Source of the DNA: Glandiceps talaboti
Lineage: Eukaryota; Hemichordata; Enteropneusta; Spengelidae
NCBI RefSeq assembly: GCF_964340395.1
Contig: NC_135558.1
Location: 3,235,001-3,280,000, forward strand
Reading direction: 5' to 3'
DNA length: 45,000 nt
The notes beneath the pieces were generated by a model. It worked only from the letters and a program-made list of their open reading frames with translations, had not been told where the DNA came from and ran no database searches. How positions within the stretch are numbered: the stretch's first letter is position 1; the number at the start of each line of letters is the position of its first letter. Positions 1-10,351 of this stretch are shown in pieces. Made by a program: the position numbers and the translations under genes.

Positions 1-433
1 TGTGCTACAAATAACAAAATGAGCCAGATGATATCAACTCTCTGTGTATTTACTGATTCAGTCCAAGATGAACCTTTGCTCTTTGGATTGAGCCCTTCAG
101 AAATAACATGATAAACATCAAGTATAGACAGACATACAGGCTAGTCAATATGTTACGAACATGCCAATGTATCCCATTGTCACCGTTTAACACAGAAGAA
201 TGTCTGAGGAACTGATGAAAGAGACTGCGTTAATGGCACACAACGTCATCACATAAGCGGAGCAAATATTTATCTTTCAACGCGATGACAAAATATTCAA
301 AGTAGAAAGTACCATTTTTCGGCCCCATGATAATTATTTTAGGTGGACATATAGTATATTTAAAGCCATAACGTTAAAAAAAATACAAAAACAGGTGGAA
401 AGTATTTTGTTGTTGACGTAGTAGTGTAACACA
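1..433. other. AT-rich sequence, no feature seen
   Basis: No open frame of useful length, splice-site pair, RNA gene or clear repeat is seen. The last part (from about 285) contains fragments resembling the AGAAAGTA words of the repeat that follows. Confidence 0.5.
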
Positions 434-620
434 TAAAGTATCTATCAATTGACGCCATGACGTAATATATAGAATATGTAGGTAGAAAGTATCTATCAAT
501 TGACGCCACGACTTGGTCAACCTCGGGTTATACCATATCCATGGGATGGTTTATTGCTTAAATGTTATGCAGTAGAAAGTATTCTATCGATTGACGCCAT
601 AACGTAATATATAGAATATG
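434..620 (+). repeat. three direct copies of a ~46-bp repeat
   Basis: The words AAAGTATCTATCAATTGACG and GTAATATATAGAATATG recur at 434-480, 485-512 (truncated after the first half) and 575-620. The spacings are irregular (about 52 and 88 bp), so this is a local duplication cluster and not a regular satellite. No coding potential is seen. Confidence 0.7.
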
Positions 621-2338
621 TTTGTAAAACTCTGTTATTTACTCCATCAAAACATATAGACGATATACTTCAACGGTTGACTAAATCATTATTATCATAC
701 TATTAAATACATATCAGTTATATTCCACTTTCAAAAGAATCCCACCTGTCAATTACGTAAATGACGAACGTAGTCGGACTTAATAAATTTAATGTAAATG
801 CCTCGAGGACACGTTCATTATTATACATTTCCGTTGCTGGCTGTAAGTTTTATAACATTTGTAACATGCGTGGGAAGCTAAATTTGTATTTCATCATGCC
901 TTGATCAAGTTATAACCATTATTTATACATTGGTAAGGTCCATGGAAAATATAATAGGAATAAGTCTAACATTTTTCATCCCGGGAAGAGTAATTAAAGA
1001 AATATATAAATAATGAAATGTAAACCGTAAAGTTTATCATTCATTGTGCTTGGATTCATTGCCTGTACAGTGATTTACCAGGGTATTGAAGCATAAAGGA
1101 AGGTATACATATAAATGACATTTATATCATCGCCACCTAATGCATTAAATGTGTATGAAATGTCATTACTTGTAAGTGCAAACCTATGTAGGATCAGGGT
1201 AAACTACGTCAACATTTCCTTTATATGAAACGATAGTTATCATGTAAATTAATTATTGATATTCAAACACATATTCAGATTTGTTTTAACCATCTATATT
1301 ATCGTAAACTACTTATGAATGACATGCAAATAGTTAACTCATAATGGGAAAAAATTCTCTGATATTGTTATAGTATATGAATATTAGTCATAAGTACTTG
1401 AACTCCATGAAGTGTTGATGAAATGTCTGATTGAAGTCAGTCATATCACCCATATTGTTACTACAAACACATATGTATATTTTCATTATGTAGTTCAATT
1501 GATTTGTGAAATTCCATGACAGAATATGGGCTCACTAGATAGTAATAGATACAAAACTTACCAAAGTTCAATTAATATACTGGTAATATAATATTGTCAT
1601 ATTTCTATTCATAGAAATATGTAGTAAGTAGTAGAAATTACTTTTTTACACGAGGGCTATTGATCCAACTAAAATTACGCTAGATGATATATCTTAAAGT
1701 TAGTGCAGAATCGATTTTTTTTCATTTTTACAAATACTTTATGTGTGGTAGACTAACAAAGGGAAAGTATAGTAAGCCGACTATTAGGAGTAGTATATCT
1801 ATGTAGACATCTAATGTATCTTAAAAATCGTTAGAAAGATATCTATTTTTTGGATTCGTCGAAAAAGTACAAATTAGCCCACGCAATTGTTTATCTTCAT
1901 CCATGGCATTTACGTAATATCTATCAAATGTATTATTATTTTGAGTTTTACCAACTTAATCGTACAAATTCACAAAGTGAAAATTTGTCAAACATTGCTA
2001 ACAAGCACATGACAATGGGATATCGCCTCGTTATGTATGTACGTTGCATTTTCAACTATTTCAATCATGGTTTATGTAATTGTAGAGAATATCATTTTGA
2101 TACAAAATTATATTCAGTCATTAATTTCAATGGAATTGATGGCGATTGATTGATTATAAAAGGAAGTGGAACGGGTCTTGTTTCAGATAAATCGTTAGTA
2201 AGAGGAAATCGGTGTGTTTGATATCCCGTAACCATGCAAAAGATGTAGATAATACATTCCCTAGAATGTAAAGAACCCAAGTTTCGAATTAGTAATCTAG
2301 AGTTATAACAACCGTGAGCATACGACCGGACGGCTATC
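621..2338. other. AT-rich intergenic or intronic sequence, no gene seen
   Basis: No supported gene. A 99-codon frame at 1850-2149 on the plus strand lacks an ATG at its start, has no matching splice sites and has AT-driven composition (Tyr, Asn, Ile), so it is treated as chance. Nothing else was recognised. Confidence 0.5.
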
Positions 2339-2503
2339 GTGTGTGTGTGTGTGTGTGTGTGTGTTGTGTGTGTGTTGTGTGTTGTGTGTGTGTGTTGTGT
2401 GTGTGTGTGTTTGTGTTGTGTGTTGTGTGTGTGTGTGTTGTGTGTGTGTGTTGTGTGTGTTTGTGTTGTGTGTTGTGTGTGTGTTGTGTGTATGTGTGTG
2501 TGT

Positions 2504-2556
<53 letters not shown>
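2339..2556. repeat. (GT)n microsatellite with GTTGTGT interruptions
   Basis: About 218 bp of almost pure GT. The first ~150 bp are punctuated by TTG insertions at irregular spacing; the last ~65 bp are clean GT. Apparent proteins here (Cys/Val or His/Thr repeats) are artefacts of the microsatellite. Confidence 0.97.
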
Positions 2557-2560
<4 letters not shown>

Positions 2561-2754
2561 GTCCTCTGCTATACATCTTCTGAAATTAAAATGTCTATAA
2601 GTTGATATATAATTATTCAATATTTGTTGAATATAAAATACAAAATAAATAGAACATATTCATATACTACAGATTAGGTCAACAAAAGCATTATCATATT
2701 TTTGTTCACAACAGGCGAGCCCAAGGGGGACGACTGTGCTGGGTACCATGCATC

Positions 2755-3450
2755 TGTGCATGTGTCCGTTCATTCTTCCATGCCCATCTATATTCTAAAA
2801 TGCATGAGTTGATTTAAACCAAATCCGGCTGAAATGTTAGTTGGCATATGCAGGCCACTTTGATTGTGTTGACCGTTCAATAGCCATATTTTTCATAAAT
2901 ATTCACATTTTGCTAACATTTTGAACTTGAAGCTAAATACATAGAGACTTCATTTTAGTGGCTACACCCATGTTATCCATGATGAACTTTCTAATGAGCC
3001 ATTGATCTTTGAACTTGACCTGTATGTTTAAGGTCAAATAGCCAAAACTGTTCAAAGTGTATATGTACACCTGAGATGCCGATCTCAATTAAACCTGGTA
3101 CTATGTCAGATACTATAGTCTGCATATGCATGTCACTTTGATTCTTGACCTTTGAGATAAAGGCCGAATGGCAGCTACATTTATCGTGAAAATTTACGTT
3201 TACCCACTAATTCTTGAGTATTAATAGCTAGAGACCTAAGTTTAGTGTGTACATCCATGTTATGCATGATGAGCTGTCTCATAAGACATTGACTTTTGAC
3301 CTTGAACTCACGGTCAAGTGACCCAACAGTATTCAAAAGTATAAACAAACCTGGCACCACTGTGAGATACAGTAGTCCGATGGTGTACATCACATTATTC
3401 CATGACCTTTCAAATAATGACCCAATGACGTTCATATTTGTTGTCAAAAT
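2755..3450. repeat. degenerate tandem repeat, period about 255-275 bp
   Basis: The words GCATATGCANGNCACTTTGATT (2846 and 3122), CATCCATGTTATNCATGATG (about 2968 and 3252) and TTGACCTTGAAC-like strings recur with a spacing near 260-275 bp, giving about two and a half diverged units. TGACC/TTGA-rich repeats of this type are common in marine invertebrate genomes. A minus-strand frame at 3181-3447 lies inside the repeat and is not a gene. Confidence 0.55.
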
Positions 3451-3625
3451 TCAAAATAGGAATGAGTAAGTTGAAATGTTGTGATCTATGTCTTCAAAGA
3501 AGATGTGTTTCTATTGACCTTGTTTGTGCGTATATATCATTTTTAGCATTCCTCAAAGTTGCATAAAAAACAAAAGATAAGCATTAGAAAAGAGCATAAA
3601 AAAGAATGTTTTCCGGCCTTATAGC

Positions 3626-3847
3626 CTAGGTCATTTGTTCCATGTTTCTTCCTATGTGTCTAAGATGAACGTGAGAAAAACATCCGCATGTTGACAATGA
3701 GTATTGTAGCGATACGTCCAAGTACACCGGTTTGTTTCCGTTGAGTACAAAGGTAGCTATGGTAATATTGCAGGGTAAACTGTAACTATATTCAATCGTA
3801 CTGCAGTGGATACTTACATTCTCAAAGTCGATTGTTAAATCTATCAT
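3626..3847 (-). CDS. candidate small ORF or exon, 73 codons
   Basis: Not recognised. An ATG at 3847 opens 73 codons to a TAG at 3626. The frame continues upstream of the ATG to a TAG about 39 nt away. An acceptor-like CATATTGCAG lies just before it, so it could be an exon. A donor-like GTAAGTATC lies 33 nt into the frame, which would make most of it intron. The product has a dense Cys/Ser/Thr stretch (C-N-I-T-I-A, then C-G-C-F) and local GC is higher than in the flanks. No domain, signal peptide or partner exon was found. Chance is the main alternative. Confidence 0.15.
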   Translation of the reverse strand: MIDLTIDFENVSIHCSTIEYSYSLPCNITIATFVLNGNKPVYLDVSLQYSLSTCGCFSHVHLRHIGRNMEQMT

Positions 3848-4606
3848 AACACTTTGATCTTCAATCTCTGCAATATGCCTTGCAACTATCTAACAGAGAA
3901 TGTGTCATATCACGTTCCAATCTGATAGGTTGTAAAGGGTTGGCAGCGAAAAGTCAAGATGTTGATATATGTATCAAGTGACAAGAGCTGAAAGAAGGCA
4001 CTTGGCCACTTAGAAGGTTACTATATTACAATTCCAACTTCCTTTTACACTCAGTATAACACTATAACCTTGCTGGATCTTCTTAAATTAATGCTTTTGA
4101 AATATTTATTTTTTATCGTCTGCAAACCATGCCTAACTATCTGTAGTAGATGTTCATATTGTGGGTTTCTTACAAAAATATTGGGTTGTTGCTGATATTG
4201 TGAAATTACGTCTATAGTGTGGTGTTTGTTCTGTCTTCGTATAAAATAATTGGTAGAGGGCTCTCGATAATATTAAAAACCTAAAGAAGTGCGCCGATTA
4301 GATTAAATTAAATTGAATTAAAATGCAATTTAATTAAAGTCAAGGTGCTCCAAGCACATTTCCACAAATTGTTGATTTCATAAAACTAACAATTTAATAA
4401 AACGACACACCCATCCACATTTTGTTCTTGGGAATTTAAACGCGTCAATTTCTATAATTAAGAATGTAATTTAATGAATTACTTGATGTTTAATAAAATG
4501 TTTGCTCTTGTGAATTACAAAGGGGTCATTAAATTAAAAACTGAAATTTAATTTCACTACTGGGTGTTTCATTTACATTTTGTTACTTTGTTCTCATGCC
4601 TTAAAG
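3848..4606. other. AT-rich sequence, no gene seen
   Basis: Contains runs rich in AATTTAAT and TTAATTAA (4262-4560). Two diverged blocks around ACATTTTGTTCTTG and ATGTTTGCTCTTG may be an old duplication. Nothing else was seen. Confidence 0.45.
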
Positions 4607-4728
4607 TAATAAATAAACAAACAAACTAACACAAACAAACAACCAGCCAAACAAACAAACAAACAAACAAACAAACAATCAATCAAACAAACATACATAA
4701 AACAGACAGCCAGACAGACAGACACTCA
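4607..4728. repeat. (AAAC)n microsatellite with ACAG tail
   Basis: Imperfect AAAC/AAAT tetranucleotide array that ends in four to five ACAG units. Confidence 0.9.
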
Positions 4729-4845
4729 GGTGGTGAAAACATAACGGAGGTTAAAGCGATGATCAGGCGCAGTCTACAATCACAAATTTACAACAATAAA
4801 TGCTCATGTTTACACCAACCACTGCAAATGTGGTAAACAAACATC

Positions 4846-5105
4846 TTAAATACCAAAGGGTATATGAATGCCCTCCGGTTGAGCCCTTTTGTGAAACAAC
4901 GTCTCATCCAAGCAAGGGCTATCAATATTTCTACGTATATCGCACCCACATACCCATCCCCATCCATCAGCAACAGCCAGCCATACAAGTTTACCACTTA
5001 CGCCCACATAATTACTATTGTCGTACAGAATGTTTACCCCAAATCGTGACAAACTGGTGTAAACCTGATACAGATATTACTTTATTGTTCTCCAGCATTC
5101 AGTGA
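4846..5105. other. GC-richer segment open in several frames; possible exon
   Basis: The segment is GC-richer than its surroundings and open on both strands. On plus, an ATG at 4800 gives 101 codons to 5105. On minus, a frame from about 5052 to 4846 begins after an acceptor-like TTTACACCAG. It reads F-G-V-N, then V-S-G-K-L-V-W-L-A-V-A, then W-V-C-G-C-D-I. That spacing loosely resembles tectonin-type beta-propeller repeats (W..I.GKL..VSV....VWGVN), but the conserved Trp and Val of the last motif are Cys. This is pattern resemblance only. The coding strand is undecided and chance cannot be excluded. Confidence 0.18.
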
Positions 5106-5249
5106 TGACGTACAGGCACTTTCGTTTAATTACACTCTGCTTGTCAGCTGTTTGCTATAAACATTTAGTATGTATATTTTGAGTGAATAAACATTAAATC
5201 GTACATATTTGATCATGTAAAGGTGGCGATCACTCCCGGTATAAGGAAA

Positions 5250-5492
5250 TCGATGTGATGTGTTGGGATTTGATGTGATGTGATGTGATGTGATGTGATG
5301 TGCTATAATGATGTAATGTGATGTGCTGTAATGATGTGCTGTGATGTGCTGTGCTGTGAAGTGATGTGATGTGATGTGATGTGATGTCCTGTGAAGTGAA
5401 GTGAAGTGATGTCATGTGATGTCATGTGCTGTGCTGTGCTATGCAGTGATGTTATGTGCCGCGCTGTGCTGTAATGATGTGAGGTGATGTCA
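5250..5492. repeat. GATGT/GCTGT pentamer satellite
   Basis: About 240 bp built from TGATG and variants TGCTG, TGAAG and TGTAATGA. Pentamer phase is largely kept with point variation. Minus-strand frames rich in His/Ser/Thr are artefacts of the repeat. Confidence 0.93.
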
Positions 5493-5743
5493 TCCATTGG
5501 GATGGAATATTGTGTCTTGATATTTTCATATGATATCTGATCTAAAAAATAGTCTTAACCTTAAACTAAATTATTCCAAATAACTATCCCAGAACGGGAA
5601 AATCAAATGATTCCAACAACGAATTCAGTTTTATCATAACATATCATATATTTTTTGCGTTAACTTCCACGAGGTTGATTGCGCAAATATGGTGTCCAGT
5701 CGTTTCTTTTTCGGCAGATTTTGGTTGTTATAACGTATAACCA

Positions 5744-5999
5744 CAGGGGCCAGGAGAAATAAACAGGTTTTGTTCATTATTTCTTATATTATTTTCTTGC
5801 TTTTCTCTAATGCTATATTTAATAAAAGCTGATAAGGTTAAGACTGTGATAACGGTATGAAGTAGGAAGACAGTCAGAGGAAATGATAGCTATAATGGTA
5901 ATATTTAAAACGTTATTTGAAATATAGAGAAAAATACGAATGTGACATTGAAAATTGGGGAAATCATGAAAACAAGCTGTTTATTTCTCCTGGCCCCTA
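5744..5999. mobile_element. short inverted-repeat element (MITE-like), ~256 bp
   Basis: GGGGCCAGGAGAAATAAAC at 5746-5764 is repeated as an exact inverted copy ending at 5997. The similarity continues inward (GTTTTGTTCATTATTTC against the complement of GAAATCATGAAAACAAG) and weakly outward (GTATAACCA against TGGTATAC). The ends CAGGG and TAGGG fit the YARNG rule of hAT termini, but no clear 8-bp target duplication was found. The interior is AT-rich and non-coding. Confidence 0.7.
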
Positions 6000-6376
6000 T
6001 GGTATACCCCTAGTCACACGAATGCCTCAATCATTGATCTAAATTACCACTACTGAAGTAGCCGGGGTACTTTATTGTACCTCGGGTAGCACTGTTAAGC
6101 ACTAATCACAAAATAAACAACTACTTAGAGAAAATAAATTTACATTAGTCGTTTCTCTACAAGTGGATGCACTGCTCATGCTGTGACGAACCCCACTGAA
6201 GGTAACGTATCTTTGAACTGTGTGACCTTGTTTCCGTACGAATACTAAACCATGTCAAACCCGTGACATTATTTCAAGATGGCATCATTAATGCATCATA
6301 AAGAACACATCCAGTAAACAATCTGTCTATTCCATGACCTTCAAATAGCCAATTTGATATTATAGTGTAGTACGGC

Positions 6377-6439
6377 TTATATGTTTTCCATCAAGCAGCC
6401 CTTGCTTTTCCCCCAAGCACTTGGTGCGTATAAAGAAAC
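6377..6439 (-). CDS. possible terminal exon of the minus-strand gene at 6795-7016
   Basis: A candidate acceptor (ATATTTGTCAG, exon from 6439) opens a phase-0 frame of 20 codons ending in TAA at 6377-6379, reading V-S-L-Y-A-P-S-A-W-G-K-S-K-G. Phase 0 matches the donor of the upstream exon (6795). Joining the two would give a 94-residue protein with an intron of 355 bp. A minus-strand AATAAA lies at 6071-6076, giving a 3' UTR of about 300 nt. Twenty open codons can easily occur by chance and the pyrimidine tract is weak, so this is a hypothesis. Confidence 0.22.
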   Translation of the reverse strand, partial: VSLYAPSAWGKSKGCLMENI

Positions 6440-6794
6440 CTGACAAATATATTTCATTTCACACATTTTGCCTTCAGTATATAGTTGAATCAATTCAGGT
6501 AGTCGGTCGTCGGTCGTCAAAAAACATGATTATTTCATAGTCAGTTCTGTCACCCTTTCAATTTTTTACAAATATTTCTACGATCGTACGCGTGTAGATG
6601 TAAATTTATGAAGTACATGGAGGAATGGTGGAGGGGGTGACATAATTTAGAGAGACTCTAGATCTGACGCAATATGTTCACTGTTTTCAGAAACAGGGTT
6701 CTATAACCGCTTGCAATTTTTAGCATATTTTAACCAACTTATTGTGCCTTTTATGCATATATGGAAAAGTGTACTCAACTGTCAATTACCTTAC

Positions 6795-7016
6795 CTGTTC
6801 GGGGAAGTTGTATTGTATCTGGACTTCTTCAGTGTACCCGCTGTCTTCTCTCAGAAAGATTGTGTGTCTTGTAACTGCAGTAATATGGCTACCAGGTTTT
6901 GAATTGTCAAAGAAAGAGTGCAACGCCTGAATAAAATTGATGACCAATTGTGTATTCGGGGATTTGTTTACGAATTTTCGGTAATTGATGTTAGAAGGAA
7001 CTTGCAAGTCAGACAT
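6795..7016 (-). CDS. first coding exon of an unrecognised gene, 74 codons
   Basis: An ATG at 7016 with A at -3 opens 74 codons that end exactly at a consensus donor: CCC-GAA-CAG|GTAAGG, exon edge 6795, phase 0. The composition looks like a globular soluble protein. It contains F-I-Q-A-L-H-S-F-F-D near residues 28-37, R-H-T-I-F-L-R-E-D near 50-58 and E-E-V-Q-I-Q-Y-N-F near 63-71. There is no signal peptide or membrane segment, and the family is not recognised. Its start lies 395 bp from a plus-strand frame at 7412, so the two could share a bidirectional promoter. A possible second exon is at 6377-6439. ORF length alone could occur by chance; the coincidence of good start, composition and donor is the main support. 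Confidence 0.42.
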
Positions 7017-7411
7017 TGTATAGGAAATTGTTTATGTTATTAGCGAAATGTGATAGCTTCTTGAAAGCTCTGTATTTCAAACACACAAAATGGTAAACAT
7101 GTTGGGCCATCAGGGGCATGGACTCAAAGGTTGCTTTCCAAAGTAATCTGTAACGTCATAACAATGGTCAACCTATACACATGCATGCCTCGTAGTTGTT
7201 TTGCAAAGCGCATGCTTTCACTCACGTTTCTGTCAAATCAGACACAGTCAAGTTTTATCATGGCATCCGTAACCACTACCAAGAGAGTGGCCTGAGCCGT
7301 GAACCATTTCCTTGCACTCTAAGAGTTACATTTACACTGGAAAGTTTATAACATAATTTATGCTCCGTTGTCTTTCAAATATCTCCTGATATGATAAAAT
7401 TAACCTAAGTA
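7017..7411. promoter_or_regulatory. intergenic interval between two divergent candidate genes
   Basis: This 395-bp stretch separates a minus-strand start (7016) from a plus-strand start (7412). It holds a TATA-like GTTATAAAC on the minus strand (about 7340-7350), an AACGTCATAAC CRE-like word near 7152, and the palindromic words CATGCATG and GCATGC near 7185-7212. These are weak signals; the promoter role is inferred from position. Confidence 0.25.
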
Positions 7412-7702
7412 ATGATGCCTGAGAACTGGGCCGATATTTTAAGGCCCATGGATGATATGGTTGTATCAGACGAGCTACCATCAATATATCCATTACAACA
7501 TATGTTCTACTCAAAAGAGCAAGTCAAAGAGGCAAGTAATTTGAGGTTTTATAAACACTTGCCTGGTAGAGTCGTTGAGTTAATAATCCCAACAACTCCG
7601 ATTCAGACCAGATGTAAACTGAATGCTGTTCGTAAGTTTTGTACTGTCGTTCCTTCGCGCACATTGCTCTTCGCATGGAAGTGCCAGTTCATTGATGTAT
7701 GA
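7412..7702 (+). CDS. candidate gene, 96-codon frame, optional GC-AG intron
   Basis: Two consecutive ATGs at 7412 and 7415 (G at -3) open 96 codons to TGA at 7700-7702. The first 40 residues look convincingly protein-like: N-W-A-D-I-L-R-P-M-D-D, then D-E-L-P-S-I-Y-P-L and S-K-E-Q-V-K-E. AAAGAG|GCAAGTAAT at 7531/7532 matches the GC-AG donor consensus. A CCGATTCAG acceptor at 7606 would remove 75 nt, a multiple of three, leaving the same frame. The 3' part (from 7608) overlaps a terminal fragment of the CTTCCGTAAG repeat family, so the last ~30 codons may be repeat-derived. The family is not recognised. It could be a first exon, an exonised repeat, or chance. Confidence 0.33.
   Translation: MMPENWADILRPMDDMVVSDELPSIYPLQHMFYSKEQVKEASNLRFYKHLPGRVVELIIPTTPIQTRCKLNAVRKFCTVVPSRTLLFAWKCQFIDV
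7608..7636 (-). repeat. solo terminus of the CTTCCGTAAG repeat family
   Basis: ACCAGATGTAAACTGAATG followed by a diverged CTGTTCGTAAG matches the complement of the right ends of the elements at 9854-10351 and 24128-24632, and the left end of the copy at 17044. A diverged relative lies near 32090-32115. Confidence 0.6.
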
Positions 7703-7999
7703 GGGAGTTTAGATAGTGTCGTCTCATGATTTAACATGAACATATTTCTCATGAGAAAAGAAGGATGCAGATAAATTATTTATATTCATTGAACGGCTGC
7801 TGAATGCATATACAAGAAATGTGAAATGGTATTATCAATGTAATTTCTAATTATCAATGTAATTTGTAATTTGTTGCGATCATCAGTGGTCTGTCGCAAC
7901 AGCGTGAAACACTGTGTAACGGCTCCTGTGTATCTTGCTTGATACTGTATTATTTATACCGCTCTACATACATGTGTATTGAGCATTTTACATACACTG

Positions 8000-8223
<224 letters not shown>

Positions 8224-8392
8224 GTGATGAAACAATGTCAGATTCAGTATGATTTGTTATATTTGTGCAATTCTCTGTTACTTTACAATATCTTTGAACC
8301 AATTTCACCTAAATATAAATTCCTGGCGAGAATAACCAATTTTATATTTGACCAAAAGCGTTCACCTGTAAGAGAAGGTATTGAAATAGTGA

Positions 8393-8412
8393 TGTCTGTG
8401 TGTGTGTGTGTG

Positions 8413-8463
<51 letters not shown>

Positions 8464-8464
8464 G
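8393..8464. repeat. (GT)n(TCTG)n microsatellite at the foldback edge
   Basis: GT repeats run into about 14 TCTG units and directly precede the foldback element at 8470. The same GT-to-TCTG transition occurs at 9889-9927, 24172-24211 and (as its complement) 18071-18152, in each case inside or at the edge of a related element. Confidence 0.93.
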
Positions 8465-8469
8465 TCATA

Positions 8470-8945
8470 ATTTTCAGGTAGTCGCTCGTCAGCCATCAAA
8501 AAATTGGCTGGCTCAATTATAATAAAATTGGCTTCACATCTTCCATATGCTAATGGCAAGAACTGATTAGATTTTGGTAAACATCCAATGAACATTAGTG
8601 AGTTATTTGCATAATTAATGGTTTTGAGTAATTAGGCTATATCTTTGGAATGCACACTTCAAATTCAATATAATTTGGTTCATCCATTATCCATAGCAAA
8701 GTGCATATGTCCTATAATAAGGTTTGTTGATTTAGCTTAAAGCTTTTGTGAATAATTTGCATAATTAATGAATTTCGGTAATTAGGCTAATTACTGAAAA
8801 CCATTAATTATGCAAATAACTAATTAATGTCCAATGGATGTTTACCAAAATCTAATCAGTTGTTGCCACTAGCATATGGAAGATGTAATTGAACTAACCA
8901 TTTTTAAGAAAATGGTGACACAGACAGGCACACAGACAAACATAG
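8470..8945. mobile_element. foldback (inverted-repeat) element related to the CTTCCGTAAGG family
   Basis: The left arm (about 8535-8637) and right arm (about 8784-8887) are complementary over ~100 bp. Shared words include CATCTTCCATATGCTA, CTGATTAGATTTTGGTAAAC and TTATTTGCATAATTAATGG. The loop is about 146 bp. A smaller nested palindrome centres near 8785 (GGTAATTAGGCTAATTAC). The right end finishes in ACACAGACAGGCACACAGAC, complementary to the left TCTG/GT array. The words GGTAATTAGGCTATATCT and CTTGATTAGGTTTTGG also occur in the 9.85 and 24.13 kb elements. Confidence 0.75.
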
Positions 8946-8948
8946 CAT

Positions 8949-9062
8949 TTAATACCTCCTGTACCCCTACCCTTACTGTGTGAGCACTTGCCCATTCCCT
9001 ACGCTTATGAAAATTTGTCAGACGAAATACCAGACATGAAGTCTTTATTGAAATCGAACTAA
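8949..9062 (+). CDS. possible terminal exon with poly(A) signal (weak)
   Basis: Directly after the foldback, an AG (8944-8945) is followed by 37 open codons ending in TAA at 9060-9062. The reading is proline/leucine-rich (P-P-V-P-L-P-L-L-C) and then acidic (N-L-S-D-E-I-P-D-M). AATAAA lies at 9076-9081. The acceptor has no pyrimidine tract and no upstream exon was found. It is listed because composition, stop and poly(A) signal coincide; chance is likely. Confidence 0.13.
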   Translation, partial: LIPPVPLPLLCEHLPIPYAYENLSDEIPDMKSLLKSN

Positions 9063-9566
9063 ATGATATGAACAAAATAAATGCATCTCTACTTTTTAAA
9101 CTGAATATAATTGAGGCTAAAATAATCACAATCGACTTGCTTCAAAGCAAATTAACTTCGTCCCAACCCGAATCGTAGACAAAATGGTTATTTAGTCGTA
9201 ATATACAAGTCTTCGACCTAATGACGCCGAAGCAAAATATTGTTATATACATCTTCAAAGGTACATAAAAGATGGGGTTGACTTTATAAAGGAGTGAGTT
9301 CAAATTATGGCCATATTTATGTAGAAGACTAGTCTAACGAGGTTTAAAATGAATACCTTCCTTAAGGGCAGTCTTCAGTTTTTTGTTCGTACACATAACA
9401 ATTGCTGGAATGCAAAAATGTTTGATGTAGTACATGATATCCAACTCAATTATCAAAGGTGTGCCAAACTATAAGAAATATGAAAGGACTTTGTGATATC
9501 AATCTAAAGTATGTAGTGGAACAGGTGTATTAATGGTGTTTGAAATGAAATTATTCAAATTTACAG

Positions 9567-9586
9567 ACATACACATACACAAACAC

Positions 9587-9625
<39 letters not shown>

Positions 9626-9655
9626 TACACATAATAAATACACATACACATGCAC

Positions 9656-9710
<55 letters not shown>

Positions 9711-9714
9711 TACA
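9567..9714. repeat. (ACACAT)n hexamer microsatellite
   Basis: About 148 bp of ACATAC/ACACAT repeats with a short AATAAAT interruption near 9632. Minus-strand Met/Cys or Val/Tyr frames are artefacts. Confidence 0.95.
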
Positions 9715-9853
9715 GATATTTACCCATACATACAGAACAACTGTTAGGATTGCTTATTGATATCATTTGAACATAATGAACTTTTGTTTAGTGTCATGAA
9801 TCTATAATTGTTACACCCAATATTCGGTCTACCGGGTGCATCAAGACATTTTT

Positions 9854-10351
9854 TCTTCCGTAAGGAAGAGATATATTTATGGGTGGAAGTCTGTGTGTCT
9901 GCGTGTCTGTGTGTCTGTCTGTCTGTGTCATCGTTTTTTCCATAACGGCTTGCTCAATTGAAACGAAATTTTGAAGACGTATTCCATAGGGTAATGGCAA
10001 GACTTGATTAGGTTTTGGTAAAAATCCCGTGAATATTAATGAGCAATTTACATAATTAATGAATTTCGGTAATTAGGCTATATCTCAAGAATGCACGCTT
10101 CAAATTCATTATAACTTGGTACATACTTTTGCGATACCAAATCCTGAAAATATTATTGATGTAGCTTTTAGTTTTAATAAATTATTGACATATTTTCGAT
10201 TGGCCACAAAAAAGAAAAAAATAGTTTCTCGTCAGGAAATGTTGTCTGAAGTGGTACGAGGATGCTCTTATTTTTCTTTTTACATTCTCATTCTGTAGGA
10301 ACGACAATCTCAAAACTTTGCCCTTACGGAAGACATTCAGTTTACATCTGG
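9854..10351 (+). mobile_element. CTTCCGTAAGG-ended non-autonomous element, copy A
   Basis: It begins TCTTCCGTAAGG (9854-9865) and near its right end carries CCTTACGGAAGA (10322-10333), an inverted copy of the start. It then continues CATTCAGTTTACATCTGG. The order inside is: short GT/TCTG run (9889-9927), TCATCGTTTTTTCCATAACGG, CTTGATTAGGTTTTGGTAAA, GAGCAATTTACATAATTAAT, GGTAATTAGGCTATATCTC and AGGAACGACAATCTC. Copy B at 24128-24632 follows the same order with small indels and a different central segment. No transposase frame is present. The local frames at 10116-10298 and 10182-10442 lie inside or across it and are discounted. Confidence 0.8.

Noticed and set aside
2303-2620. Long His/Thr and Cys/Val open frames on both strands
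   Set aside because: They are translations of the GT microsatellite; no coding meaning.
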